Below, in pieces: positions 45,054 to 57,800 of a stretch of 64,000 nt of DNA. The notes under the pieces were generated by a model, which was not told the DNA's origin, ran no database searches, and saw only the letters and a list, made by a program, of their open reading frames with translations. This DNA comes from Lyophyllum atratum. Lineage: Eukaryota; Basidiomycota; Agaricomycetes; Agaricales; Lyophyllaceae. Position 1 is the stretch's first letter, and each line of letters starts with the position of its first letter. The stretch spans positions 109,478-173,477 of the forward strand of contig JACGCN010000067.1 in the NCBI GenBank assembly GCA_014905825.1, written 5' to 3'. The position numbers and the translations under genes were made by a program.

Positions 45054-45420
45054 GCGAGAACCTGCTAGGAGGAGACGAAATGAGAAATTGTAAGGATGGT
45101 CGAATAAAGCATGAAATTACCTCGGAGGAGCACTGAGACCAGAAGCCGCACTGAATAGCGACGTGGCAAGGAGGGGCCGGGGGGGGGTGGGGGGTGGGTG
45201 GAGCTCATCGTTAGTCCGAGTGGATTAAACAAGGTCGCCGGCTCTGAAGGCGAAGAAAACGATGTCGGCTTGTGGAAAGGCGAACTCTGGGGCAACCTGC
45301 CCTGAACGGCAGGATAATACGGCACATGGTGTCAAAGCGGCCCAGCTAGTTGTTGTTCGACGCTGAGGTTCTGGCGGAGGTTGAACGTCGAACGCTGAGC
45401 GTTTGAACGTTGAGAGGCGC

Positions 45421-45851
45421 AACTGGGTGTATGCGATTCAAACCAAAACTGGCTTGATAGAGTGAGCGGGTGCCTAAAACTGGGCACGAACTCAAGGTTG
45501 CGAAGCTGAAACTAGCTTGCCACCTGGCTACACTTAAAACTGGGTGCATGCCATCCAAGCCAAAACTGGCATGATAGAGTGAGCGGGTGCCTAAAACTGG
45601 GCACGCACTCAAGGTTGCGAAGCTGAAACTAGCTTGCCACCTGGCATACACTTAAAACTGGGTGCATGCCATCCAAGCCAAAACTGGCATGATGGAATGA
45701 GCGGGTGCCTAAAACTGGGCACGCACTCAAGGTTGCGAAGCTGAAACTAGCTTGCCACCTGGCATACACTTAAAACTGGGTGCATGCCATCCAAGCCAAA
45801 ACTGGCATGATAGAGTGAGTGGGTGCCTAAAACTGGGCACGCACTCAAGGC
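45421..45851. repeat. 118-bp tandem array, about 3.6 copies
   Basis: The phrase AACTGGGTG(C/T)ATGC recurs at 45421, 45538, 45656 and 45774, giving periods of 117, 118 and 118 bp. Units are nearly identical and include AAAACTGGCATGATAGAGTG and TAGCTTGCCACCTGG. Non-coding minisatellite. Confidence 0.93.
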
Positions 45852-48600
45852 ATATAATGGCCATGGGAGAGGGTTGAAGTCAAGGTGAGTTGGTTGAGAT
45901 TGATGATTAGGCTCGTGACCAACCGCTAAGCAAACTCCGCTGGGCGCTTGTGTGCGTAGCGGCTGGGAGAAACGGTCGCGTTTTAACCGTGTCACGGTCT
46001 GTCACATGTCACGTTTAACTTTGTGAAATTTCGGTGCATTGCTCTAGGTCAGAATACAAAACTATTGTCTCCCTCGTCTCCTGTCTCCTCCTCGCCCTCT
46101 GAACTACTTGAAACCTCAATATCATCAAGTTCAACAGCATAGACTTTATCCATATCCAGCGCAACGTCCTCCGCACCTTCTCTCGTCAACCAATTACTGG
46201 GTCTCTCGACTCATCAAACTGCTCTCAGCGGCTCTGAGGAACTTTACCTGCTTGATTGACCGTGACGTCGTGCTAAACTTCGGGATTATCTCATGTTATC
46301 ACTCTGCTACCTAAGGTACATCGCGATATCTTGTGGCTTGTTGCTCATTAATTTGGTTGTTACAGGACATCTGGCGTGCACTTCGGACGATCAGGCGCCG
46401 CCGTTTGTTTATGAACTTCGCCCTCTCTCCGTCAGTATCATCATCCAAATCTACAACTGGATCGCCAGTCTGGCTCTTTGATAGACATATGAGGGAGGCA
46501 ACAAAGGAGTCCATCCGACTCTGCGCAGCGACACGATTTGTGCACTCGCAATATGCGGTCGTAAGCTTTCGATCTTCGAATTTTCTGTCTCATCAGCTCA
46601 ATGTTACGCTAACTTCTACATATCAACACTCTAATCAGCGGCAGGCACATGTTCCGAGGTCAGCCTTCCCGTTGGAAGTCTTATTTGTTTGTTCACGTTC
46701 GAGAGATCGATTAGACGAGCTCAAGTGGCGCTCTCGATGCATCTAGAATCGTCACTGTTTGCTGCGGTGCTCCATGGCCGACTACCCTGTTGTGCAGTTT
46801 ACGCGAGGGCAAATAGATAAATCATTTAAATTGCACATGAATTACTGGTGGAGACACTTAATCCTTAGATACTTGATCCCGTCGTCTTCGACGACAAGAT
46901 TCTCTGGGATTTCGTAGGTAACCGTGAGGTCAGAAAGAATGAAACCAGCCCGCTTGCCGGCGGGCTTCTCAACTCGCGAATCGCGGAACAAGCATCTGAG
47001 AGAACGCTTGGTCCTCCATGGAATAGTCGCCGGATTCAGCTGGCTGGCTTGCTATCTTCTCGTTGAGTTCACGAATCGCTGCAAGGGACGCGACTACATT
47101 GAAATGTGTACCCTTATGTTTACACCATGGAGGACCAAAAAATACAAGTTAAGCTACATTTTCGATCGCAGAATACAAGTTAGAGTAGATATGACCGAGT
47201 CAAAGAAAGCTAAGCTAGAAAACATCAGGAGGGACAGGATATATACGCCAGACGCGCATCGACACCGGACAACGCCAAACGGTGCGTCATGTCGGAAGTT
47301 CCTGAGTGGGGTTCGGGCGTCGGTCGTCGGTAGGTGTTGGTGTCCTGTCTCATGCGTCACGAAAAATCCTGTGGCAGTGACAAACGTTAGAGTCTGCTGA
47401 AGCTAATGAGATGAACAGGGTACGTGCGTGGTAATTTTCATCCAGTCTCTGCCCAGGCAGTCGCCGTGCACTTGGTGCCCGCATGTCAGAAGGCACGCCT
47501 GCAGAGCAAGCTCAGCAATCCCTCCATCGCTCACTTCGCCCGTCCCGACGATTTCGAGTGGATGGAGGCAGGACATGCACGCCGCCATGCATGAGGTGCA
47601 AAAGGGAGAGCGCCTAGGTTCCGCGCACCGCTGGGAAATGGATTCTAGAGCTGCCCTTGTCCGTTGTCGTTCGAGACGCCGAGACTTGGAATGAGGCCGA
47701 TAATTTCGGGCTGGTTCATCGTGCGCGGTGACGAAAACGGTGGGGCTGGCATAATGTGGTGGTCCTGGGTCGTCTGATGTGTTAGTGGGTCGCACTCGGG
47801 CATGCGCACAGGCATTGGACGGCCTCAGTTGGATAAATCACATACGGAGAACAGGATCTCCCCACCACAGCACTTGGCCTTGGAAAGGGACAGGATATAC
47901 AGTAGATAATATACTGCAGTGAGAGCGAGGGCAGCGTTTGACGCAAGACCGGCCTTTGGAGGCGTCGTGACTGAGAAGCCAAGGGAAAGACCGAGGGCGG
48001 TGTTTGACGCGAGACCGGCTTTTGGAGTCTTCGTGACACTGAGAAATCAAGGCGCGTGAGCTAGAACTTGGCGGGCTGGTGCTGAGCGCCGAGCAGTCGT
48101 TGGAACGTGTTCGTGATGCTGGGACGTGTTCGTGATGCTGCGAGGGAAGGAGGGGACGCGTCGAGTTGCGTTTGGGGAATTCCCGCCTTGGTGACGTACG
48201 GGCGCACGTGGAATTTTGCACGTGCGCCAAATGGGTTGTTCGGTTTTACAAATCGGTCAGTAATCGGTCTTGGTCGGACGGCTTGGGTCATCTACCCTAA
48301 TCTGGACCTCCCTCGGAATGGCGAAGCTGCCGGGCCGCTCCCCTTAGCCGCATGTATTACGCTCGTGATATGGGCTCCATCGACGAATACACCCGCGTTC
48401 GCCGTCTGACCCCCCCTCGTTCGAGATGTGTGCCCCCACGAGCGCGAAAATCAACCCCCGATCGTGTGAATCGAGGTCGTACCCTCGTTCGACCTAGGCC
48501 CAGTCTGTCCTGCCACGCCTGGTCTTCCTACGTTTTGCCTTTCTAACCTTTTTTAGATGTTCTCAGATGCCTCTGTTGGCCCTAGTTCTGGTAGGAGGTG
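45852..48600. other. Largely non-coding stretch
   Basis: No gene supported except a weak RING-like frame listed separately. A short inverted match (TGGTCCTCCATGGA near 47008 and its complement near 47125) was seen. Confidence 0.35.
47403..47795 (-). CDS. Possible RING-like protein fragment
   Basis: One minus-strand frame holds CTSCMAACMSC..ACLLTCGHQVHGDCLGRDW, with a C-x-H-x2-H-x2-C centre like RING fingers. The last Cys pair is not convincing, and no ATG or exon structure could be fixed. May be a fragment or chance. Confidence 0.22.
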   Translation of the reverse strand: MRPTNTSDDPGPPHYASPTVFVTAHDEPARNYRPHSKSRRLERQRTRAALESISQRCAEPRRSPFCTSCMAACMSCLHPLEIVGTGEVSDGGIAELALQACLLTCGHQVHGDCLGRDWMKITTHVPCSSH

Positions 48601-48639
48601 TACAGTTTCCATTTCACTTGCCATTTAACCTACTTGCAT

Positions 48640-49080
48640 GATAGGACCGCACCCATCCACGATCGAGGGCGGGACATTCGATATACACACTATCGCGCTA
48701 TACTCGTTCGGTGGGATAGGGAATCAACAACGATTGAGGACCCACGCCCGTGGATCCCGACCTATCCACGTTCGGCGGGATCGAGACGCAGCAACGATCG
48801 AGGACCTGGAATGACACAATCGTGAGATATTCGTTGCGCGCGGGATGGGGACTCAACGATGATCAGGTATTCACGTTCGTGATACCCAACATATGCTCGT
48901 TGGGTAGGATTGAGACGCATTGTGGACCCCCGACTCACGATCGCGCCATCCTCATTCGGCGGGATGGGGACTCAGCAACGATCGAGGACCCATGTCCCTG
49001 ACCCTCGACACACCCTCGTTCGGCGGGATCAGAAGCAGCGGCGATCGAGGACCCCCGTACGTTACCCATGCGAACGACTT
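48640..49080. repeat. Decayed ~62-bp tandem array
   Basis: About six diverged copies of a unit containing TTCGGCGGGAT and AACGATCGAGGACC (clearest at about 48706, 48770, 48955 and 49018; weaker at 48830 and 48895). Spacing is 60-65 bp. Non-coding. Confidence 0.75.
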
Positions 49081-49761
49081 ACCCGTCGTTGGTGGGGACA
49101 GAGCTAATTGTCCTTCCTGAATCCTCGATCTGGAGGATGGAGGTTGTCTCGTTCGCGAGGATATCAATCCCCCGCCTCCTCTATCAAAGAGCATCCGAAT
49201 TTTTGGCTGCAAGAGATGACGGCTAGCTGGAGAGTGCATAGAGTCGACGCTTTGGCGGAGATCTGGAGATCGGGCGAAGGTTTCGAATGAGACAGGGAAC
49301 GGGGGGAACGGAATATTAGGACTCGAAACTCACCAATAGCTACGTACTGATATAGGACCAAGGAGACCCATCGGGTCTCCTTGCTAATACATATAGTATA
49401 TAGAGTATATGTACAACCGCGCGATGGTACTCCATTAATTTGAAGTTGCGCCCCACGTGACCAGAGCTGGTTCCACCAACGCCAGGCGGCTCTTCCTCGG
49501 ATTCGCAGCTGGATAACATCATTATCATAACACAGGAGGGCGCCGTTCCGCCGCAACTTTAACATGCACCTAGTCACCCCTGCTCCCCCTGCCCAGTAGC
49601 ACCGCTCGTATTTATTGTCACCTATCCAATGATGACTCGATTCCATTTCTCTCTGTGTCTCGGCTCGATTGCGCGAGCGGAAGTCTCAAGCAGGACCCAT
49701 TGAAGGGAGTCCAGGCGAAACATGTCTTCTGCAACACTTGCAACACACCCTCAAGAGTGCC
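49081..49761. other. Intergenic; 5' region of the XPG-like gene
   Basis: No gene recognised. The next gene starts at 49762. Confidence 0.4.
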
Positions 49762-51599
49762 ATGGGTATCACAGGACTTTGGAAGGTACAAGACGTGTGC
49801 TGGCACCTCGCAGAGTGCGCACTGCTCACATATTGATGAATGCAGGCGGTGGAGCCTGCTCAGACCGAGGACTCGTTACTAAAGCTAACAATGATCGAAG
49901 GATATCTTCGAAACCCGAAGAGGCGGTACCTTGTGCTCGGGGTCGATATGAAGTAAGGGCATCAACTCTCGTTATTGGCAGTGTCGTTGATGTAACTGGA
50001 GCCTCTGGATTGATAGCAGTCAGGCAGCATTCCAAGCAGCCGGTCTACACACACATGCTGGGGAAAACCCAGAGCTACGAGTGTTCTTCTTTAAGCTTTG
50101 CCGCTATCTCAAGCTTCCCGTTGTCCTTGTATTCGTCCCCGACGGTACTGGTCGCCCGTCGATCAAGCGCGGCCGCTCCGTGCGGACACAGCCGCCGTGG
50201 ATGGCAGAATATGTTCAGGAGCTCGTTTCTGCCTTTGGCTTTTATACTCACCAGGTAAAGTGTTGACATGAATCGGAATGAATTATTTTAGGAACTAACA
50301 CAATACTAGGCTCCAGGTGAAGCCGAGGCAGAGCTTGCAAAGCTCAACAGCCTAGGGATGATCGACGCGATTCTGACGGACGACTCAGATACACTTGTGT
50401 TTGGCGGTGAATGCATCATCCGCAGGTCTGGCCCCTGCATTGTTTTCATCTCCTTCCATATTCATGTATAGTTTTAACTAGCCTGCCAGGATCCAGCGAC
50501 TTTGACCGCATTCTCGTGTATACTGCAGATTCTATCCAGCACTCCGACGGCGTCAGATTAAGTCGCGGGGGCCTCCTCTTGTTTGCTCTGCTGGCCGGTG
50601 GGGACTACGATCCAGGGATCGGTGGATGCGGCTGCATGACTGCTCGTGCTCTGGCTGCATGCGGTTTCGGCGATTCTCTACTCGAGGCAGCAACATCTAT
50701 GTCTGGCATGGGCCTGCAAGACTGGCTCCATGGATGGCGACTCAATCTCAAATATGAGCTGCAGTCGAACTCACAGGGTCACCTCAAACACCGAAGCCCC
50801 GAAATTTCACGGAAGATTACCGCTGACTTCCCTAAACTCGATGTTCTATACGCCTATTTGCATCCGCTCACGTCATGGTCACCAGAGTCCGCAAACTCTA
50901 TTCCAAATGCTGCTGACTGGAAAAGTTGTGAGCCCTCTATTGGACGGATTACTGCCTTCTGCGCGCAACGCCTTGGTTGGGGTAGAGATGCGGCTGCGAT
51001 TGTGAAGAGGTTTCGTGCAGAACTATGGGAAGGCATTGCTTTTCGCATGTTTTGCTCGGTAAGTAACTAATATACTTTAGTGCATTTGTGTTACTCAATT
51101 ATTTCCCCCAGCCTCTCATCCTCTTCGACAGCAGCAGAAATTTCCTCGCAACGCCGACATCAAATTTTGTTTTGCTATCCCAAACCAATAGCAAGACCTT
51201 AAAATCGCGGTCGGTGCCCTCGCGTCGTCTTGTAATCTCGACGAAGAACTTCCAAGCCCTCATGGGAGGACAGTGGGTGGGCATCTCCGCTGACGAGGAC
51301 AGTGTTCCAGTTCACGTTCCAAGTTCCATCCTTCAAACTGCCGTTCCAATGATCCTTCAGGAGCCAAAGCCCAAGCAACAGTCGAGGCAAAAGGTATTAT
51401 GTTCGAGATCATTGCGAGCTAGTGTTGTTCTGACAACACATCTCACTCAAAATTGTAGAAACCAGTCAAAATTCCCCCTGGCAGCTCGCCCATGGCGTTG
51501 GCAGGACAACTTGAAGTCGGAGGTAGTCGCAACACACAGTATATTGAATTAACTGACTCGGACTCGGACTCTAATAGCTCAGTGATTGATCTTACTTAG
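49762..51599 (+). CDS. XPG/FEN1-family nuclease, GEN1-like
   Basis: Structure-specific DNA nuclease for repair or Holliday-junction resolution in the nucleus. Seven exons: 49762-49785, 49846-49952, 50002-50254, 50310-50425, 50482-51058, 51112-51393, 51459-51599. The start is MGITGLWK, the invariant XPG N-terminus. Acidic metal ligands lie in LGVDMNLWIDSSQAAF, LVFVPDGTGRPSIKRG, APGEAEAELAKLNSLG and DAILTDDSDTLVFGG. The I-domain end has RGGLLLFALLAGGDYDPGIG (helix-hairpin-helix region). The C-terminal part (WEGIAFRMFCS, then PSRRLVISTKNFQA) resembles the chromodomain-like region of GEN1 relatives, and the end ELTDSDSDSNSSVIDLT could be a SUMO-interacting motif. Every splice keeps frame; apparently functional. 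Confidence 0.9.
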
Positions 51600-52566
51600 T
51601 TGCAGAATGTAACATGACGGCTACAACTTTATGAGCTGCGTGTCTGCTGCCCCCTCATCTACGGTTCACTTCGCCGCACACCTTCATCCCCAGCTCGTTT
51701 CGCCACTCATCCACCTCGCCGCCATCTGAGATCCCGAAACCATTGCCAATTCCCAGACCGAACTGGAAATCCCGCCCTTCCGTTCGCAAACTTCCATAAT
51801 CCCGCTCTACTGACTGATGTGCGCAGGGTCTGATACCAAGAACACCTGATACAGTCCGCACGCGGCGCGCGGCAGGCGGCGGCTGGTGTTGGGTTCGTCA
51901 CGGGCTGCATGGATGCAGCTGGGGCCTGGGGTCGGGTTGATGGAGGAGCTGGTGTCGCTCTGGCTGGCGGTTTTGCGGGCGGTGATGTGACCCACGGCTC
52001 ACGAGCATGGCGAGAAGGTGGCTTGATTCATCCTTGGCTGACTAACAGCCCTCCGGGATCGAAGGAGGACGATTGGTGTCGGGTGACTTTTGAGCAGAAT
52101 TGAACTGCGAAGTTGCTAGAAAGTTAGTAAGAGGTTAAAATGAAGACCTCGCACTTGAACGTAGGGTTTGTATGGAGATACGAGGGTCGACGCGAACTTA
52201 AAAAAGTCTGATTCCTGGCATTGGCAAGATAGTGGTTTCATCACTGCACGTGTCAGAAGCCAACGTCAGCCACGAACAAGAGCGCGAGCAGGACAGTGAG
52301 CGCACCAAAAGAACGACAAACCAAGTAAGGATCCAGCTCTACTAAGGGCACACGCCCTCAAACGACCCATTCATTTAGAGCCCGCAGTGTATGCTGGAAA
52401 AATCCAGCTGAATTACGGCCATTACTTGTCGTCAGCGCCAAGGGCGACTGCTAGCGCGCTAGCGGGGTGTGAGCATGATTGAGGTGAAGAAATGACGACA
52501 AGGTCATCGTGTCTCTGTAGTTGCCTCCCGCAGCCCTATTCTAATTACAAGAAGCACCTTTGTCCG
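51600..52566. other. Intergenic, no gene seen
   Basis: Convergent spacer after the nuclease gene; no motif found. Confidence 0.4.
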
Positions 52567-54153
52567 TCACCGCCCTCCTTTCTCATCACCACCCTCCTTG
52601 CCCTCTTCCTCCTCCTCCTCCTTGTCGAAAATTTCACCACTCGCTTCCATCAGCTCAGCCAGTGCCTCTTCCCTAGTCACCTCGTTCGCCCTGTACTTTT
52701 TCCAGACCCCAGGCAGCCTGTTTGATGTAACAATAGCCGCGCCGCGCTGGATGAAATCTGGAGCGGCATCATATGGCGAGTGATCCAGGAGACTAGTCCC
52801 ATGCAACTCTGCAGGCATCCAGAATACCAGCGTGTTAGGAGCAGCCTCAACCCTAATCCCATACTTTGCCAAGTAGAAATTCCCACCAGCATCAGGGCGC
52901 TTGTTCCGCGAAACCGTCCAAGCGAGCGCAAACATATGAGGTTGATGTTCAAAATGAATTCCTCTGCACCGCGCCAGTCAGTTAATGAGATGAGGTGCAC
53001 CGATTACTATGAAGATACTAACCTGGAGTAATTTTGACCAAAAACCCCGGTGGGAGGAGCCAATTCGACGTCGTGGAAATCGAATGCGGTGCCGCCCACC
53101 ACCACCGAATATGTCCCGGAGGAACCTTCACTGGCCATCTGGCCACTCCCATCCATCCGCTTGATCCCTGACTTGGCCAGGAAGGTATCGAAGTCATCGA
53201 TAACTTCTTTCGGGAGCCGGCTGCGGGCCATTTGCCACAGCAATGCAAAGACAGAACTAGACTTCGCGTCCATTTCTGCTGCTGCACTCGCATTGAGCTT
53301 TGGTTCTACAAGGTTCCTTGCCCAGTGGAAAGCTGGCTGGCTGAGGCTTCCCGCAGTGTAGCCGACCTGGGACAGTTTGCCAGGGTCCTCTTTCTGCTCA
53401 TAATTAAACACGAATGCATCTGCAGAGAGAGAGAGAGGGGGGGAAATCGAAGTGTACTCACCCTGATGTTGGTGACTTTTGGAAGTGCTTCAGCAATTAT
53501 GGTGTCCACCCATTTGACTACTTCTTCGCTGGGGCAGAAGTCGCGCAAAACACCGGCAACAAGTTTACCTTTCGTGGTCTTGAAGATTACGCTTTCGTCG
53601 CAAGCGACATTCACCGCTAGCTTCTTCTTTTGCAGCCGGAGGAATGCGAGTTTTGCTTTCCGCTTGTCGGGGATCGGGCGCTCCTCCATGAATTGGAACC
53701 ACGCGTCGTGTGCACTATCGGACTCGGCAACAATGTGACCTGGGGGTGGATAGGGCTTTCGAAGAGGTTTGACAACCTTAACCTCTATGTCGGCGAGGTA
53801 CTCCTCGCGGTTGGCTTTTTCCAATTCAGGTCGAGGTCCGCGATCACCTTTCGCCTATAGTTCTGCACACCTTTGCCTGTGCGGGTAGCCCGACGCGCCA
53901 GGGCCGAGGAGAGCGGGCGAGGAACACTGGGCGCATTTTTGCACCAGTTAACAAAAGTTCTAGTGGCGGTGGTGGAGGTGCAGTTGCCGGAGGGGTCTGC
54001 CTCCTTTGCGAGTTCGCGAAGTCTCTTCTCGAACTGCGTGCCTGCTGAGCCCTTCGTGTGCTCCAGGAGCCGCAGCGCCACATCGTCGGCCGCGACCAAA
54101 GTGATTAGGCGCGCTTGAAACTTCTTCTTTCCAGAAGTTCCCGATCTTGCCAT
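52567..54153 (-). CDS. DSBH-fold protein, 2OG-Fe(II) dioxygenase-like
   Basis: Starts MARSGTSGKKKFQARLITLV at 54153. The second part runs REEYLADIEVKVVKPLRKPY, HDAWFQFMEERPIPDKRKAK and DESVIFKTTKGKLVAGVLRD. After an intron, GTAFDFHDVELAPPTGVFGQ is joined by a clean splice (NYSR-GIHFEHQPHMFALAWT) to DAGGNFYLAKYGIRVEAAPN, TLVFWMPAELHGTSLLD and FIQRGAAIVTSNRLPGVWKK. The order HxE, G-G-x-F, late W-x-P..HGTSL is that of double-stranded beta-helix oxygenases; the HGT histidine would be the distal iron ligand. Similar uncharacterised proteins are common in Agaricomycetes. Near 53830-53880 the frame changes (NLNWKK to LEKANREEY) without a good intron, so there is a small unresolved intron or a lesion. 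Confidence 0.55.
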
Positions 54154-54417
54154 TTTCGAGTTGTTGAATGAAGCTCGTGGGAACGCGCCAGAGGCGCGAC
54201 TGCGCGAAAACTTTCATGGTCCGCCAGCATGCCATAATTCATTGCCATTCGCCAGCACCAGGCGCCCTGCGCTAGCTCGTTCCACTGGACCTCCTTTCAC
54301 CATCTCTAACGCGCACGCCTTGGTTTAAGTACTGGGCTCTGCCGAGCGATGGTGAGCTGAGTCTCCCCAGAGCAAGTTAGCCCATGACCACCCGCGCCAA
54401 ACCCGAGCAGGTCGACT

Positions 54418-54821
54418 CAAGTTCCACTGAGGCGAATGTATGCACTTTTTTACTTTCACATGCGTTTCACTCTGATAGTTTTCGACAGTCTCGGACCCTG
54501 CATTCCCTCGCATTCGGTCGATAGAAAAACTTCTTCGCGTTATCCGGCAGCAGCCCAAGCTTAGCAAAGACGCTTCCTCTGCCCTGGCAGACCTTGAGAA
54601 AGCCATACATCCGTCTGTATCCTATGAGGAGCTATCTGTCCTAATGCGGGGAGCACTTATGCAGGAGGTGTATGTGCGGAATTCTTGCCTTCAAACTCTG
54701 CAAGTGAGTTCTGCGCTGGGCAACTTTGAGAGTTTTGCTGACATAGTGATTCTAGCCATTTGACTTGACCGATTTCGATTGGTCGCCGGAGCTTCTGATA
54801 GCTTGCCACGACGAAGACGAA
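54418..54821 (+). repeat. 404-bp copy of an internal GCN1 segment at the gene's 5' end
   Basis: 54418-54821 matches 58322-58726 closely, including two introns, and encodes SDPAFPRIRSIEKLLRVIRQ through SPELLIACHDEDE. This copy keeps the open GCN1 frame, whereas the internal copy has one extra base. It abuts sequence encoding the GCN1 N-terminal region (TPDEVKLEVAERILVWLSSE) directly, where the gene start should be. Confidence 0.88.
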
Positions 54822-57800
54822 TTGGCGCATTGGGACCCCAGACGAAGTCAAGCTAGAAGTGGCGGAGCGGATCCTTGTATGGCTGTCTAGTGAGGTCGCG
54901 CGTCTTGCGAAGCGTGGTTCACCGAGGTCAGAGCCAGGTTCTGCCCCCATACCAGCGATCGTTTGTTCAACCTTGCCCCCTTCATTCTCTAGCTCATACG
55001 CGTCTTCGGACCTGTTTGTACTCTTGAGTTGGTCCTGTGGAATATACACCGTCTGCGCGAAGGCCAGCCCTGAATTTTCATCCACGAATGTTTGGCGCGT
55101 ACTTGTGGGATCGATGGCGACGCTGCTGGACATGCTGAGCGCCTCTACGAAGGCTAAAACCTCGATGCTGCAAGGAGCACTGGTGCGCGTCAGGCGCGCG
55201 CTGCGCTCGGTATGACGTTCTGGCAATCTAATTACGTCTAGGATTTCTGAGTTGAATGTCTAGGCTCCGGAGGAACTACCAACGTTGATTAGCACCTTGT
55301 TGGCAATATCAAAATCAAGCCAAGCCCCGCTCAGGATGGCTTCACTCCTTGGTGTCGCCGTCAGCGTCCTCGTGCGCCTAAAGAATGTCGATGATGAGCC
55401 CTCGAAACGGTTACCCCAGGAACTTAAAGTAACTTCGCGTCACACCCGTTTTACTATTGACTGACTTCTCCTTAGGATGAGATCATTGCTTCTTGCGCTT
55501 CAAATGTGTTGATGTCAAAGGTCGTCGTTCCCTCCCACATTTCGGTATGCTTCAGAACGCAATTTCATGACATAGTCTGACCTTCGTTGCCCTAGGATGC
55601 CTATAACGATTTTATCCGCAATTTTGTCTCCGAAAAGGACTTCACCGAGACGATACTCCCCGCCATCGAAAAGGCACTCCTTCGATCGCCAGAAATCTTT
55701 CTCCCTAGTTAGTACTTCTCGCTCCTCCGCTCAGAGACTCAGACTAAACTTGTCCCAGTCGTCTCCGATTTCATCAAAGCCTACAACCACCCCCTCAACG
55801 CCGACGCCTTCCGCCGCATCCTAACACAAATCATCACCAGCGCAAAATCCAGCAACCCCCAAACTCGCACTAACGCATTGCAGCTCTTCAAGATTCTCCT
55901 CCCCCGCCAAGCACCCGAAGACCTCTCAGCTCTCGCGGTAAACGACTCCTCGCCCTCCCAAAATCCGACAAAACAGCAGGACCAGACCACCGAGTCGCCC
56001 TCTACTCCATGCTCGCCGTTCTTCCGCCTTCCCCATCCGTCTCGGGCGTCCTCATCCAAACGGCGACCCTACTCCTCGCAAAAGAGACCCACGAAGGGGC
56101 AACCGCCGTCCTCGCTAGCGCCTTACCCGCACGCATCATCTTTATCCTCACTTCAGGCCCGATCGCGTCTGAAATCATGCATTTCATCGCGAAGGAGATG
56201 GGCAGCGCCAAGCCTGGCGTACGGCGCGCGTTCTGTGTGCTGGCGGGGACGGTCCTCACGGGCGGGCTAGATTTCTCGTCTGGGCCTGCGCTCGAGTTTG
56301 CTAAAGCGGTGGTACCGGCGCTGGAGGGGAGTCTGAAGACGGTGGCGGGTAATCCGTTAGGGGCGAGTGGAGGCCCGCTGGAGGCGCACATTGCGGCTGC
56401 GGTGCTGCTGGGGCCGCTGGCGCGGACTGGGAAGTTCAGTACGTCGGTGATGTTTGTGTTGGGGTATGGTGGAGGCTGATGCTTTTCGATGCTTTACAGG
56501 TGATGTGATAAGGAAGAATGCGACATTGGGATCGATAGCGCCGGGTTCGACGAAGGCTTCGTTCTTGTTGTGGGATAAGGTGTCTCAGAAGCTTACGGAC
56601 CCTGTGGACGAGGCATGGCTCCTCAAGGCTTGGGAGGCTGCGTTTACGTATTTTAAGGCGGAGTTCGCTAAGAGCGAGGTGCTCAGGTGAGCCTGTTCAC
56701 CTTCTACTCCGCTTTAGCCGGAAAACTGACCTAGTTGGGCCTGCAGATCGCAGCTGGGTCTCGTGTCGATCCACTTAACTCTCGAGGGATCGGCGCCTGA
56801 GGTCAGACGGGAGGTGAACACCGTCGTCGAGCGGTGTACGGCCCTCCTACCAGAACTTACCAATCGCGTCGTTCGGGATGGGCTCAACACCTTCCTCTCA
56901 CGCGGCATGCCGTTGTCAAGCCTACCACCTCCAGCTCGGCCGAGAAGAAACCACTGTGCCATGGAACAAACACTCGCGGCTCTCCGTTTTACTTCTTAGT
57001 GTCGTGTCTTTCCCTGAGGGCACGGATCTGAAGGTCAGAGAGGATATGATCGTGGAGTTGATCATTTTGGGACACCACCATTTGGTTTGTACGTACCCTC
57101 GTCGTGTTGCCCTGTACTATGACCTGAAGTTTCACCACAGGCGGAAATTCTCGCCAGACATGGATTGATCTGTGTCAGAGGGCCCGGGCGGATCCCTATG
57201 ACTTGACCAACAAACACCTAGACAAGCTTCTTAAGCTCATTCTCGGTGCCTCGACCGTGGATGCCAAGGTATGTACAATTCCCCAATGGTGGCTATTGGC
57301 AACGGCTGACGTCTTCCATAGTACGGCTTTGCAGACGCCAGCTGCAGTGCCGCCAGCACGCTGGTGTTCGTCGCCCCAGAGCCCGTCCTCCCCCGCGTCA
57401 TGGAACAGCTGAAAGTAGATATCAACCCCGCTGTAATCAACTCCTTGACCGAGTTGGACATCGGAATCTGGTTGACGCCTGAGGGCACAACCTACACCGA
57501 TGGTACGCCTCCTTTTCATGTCGGAGCTGCATAGACTCCTAACTTTTTCCAGTCCTCGCCGACAAGGGCGAAACCAAGATAAGCACGAAGGGCAAAGACC
57601 ATGAAATCGCCAAATGGGAAGAAGAAATCAGGAAGACTCTCGCCGCTAAGAAGGCTGCAGCCACCAAGACGCTTACAAAGCAGCAGCAGGCACTCGTCAC
57701 AGCGCGACTTGAGGAGGAGGCCAAGATCCGCCAGCACGTCGCTGGTATCCAGGCGAACCTCCGGCGTGGGCTGCGGTTTGTAAAGAGCCTGGTGGCGTCT

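Noticed and set aside
45421..45851. CRISPR-like array
   Set aside because: Units are contiguous 118-bp repeats with no unique spacers, in a eukaryotic genome.
56009..56479. Treating the 156-aa frame here as an independent gene
   Set aside because: It is collinear GCN1 coding sequence, continuous in meaning with frames on both sides.
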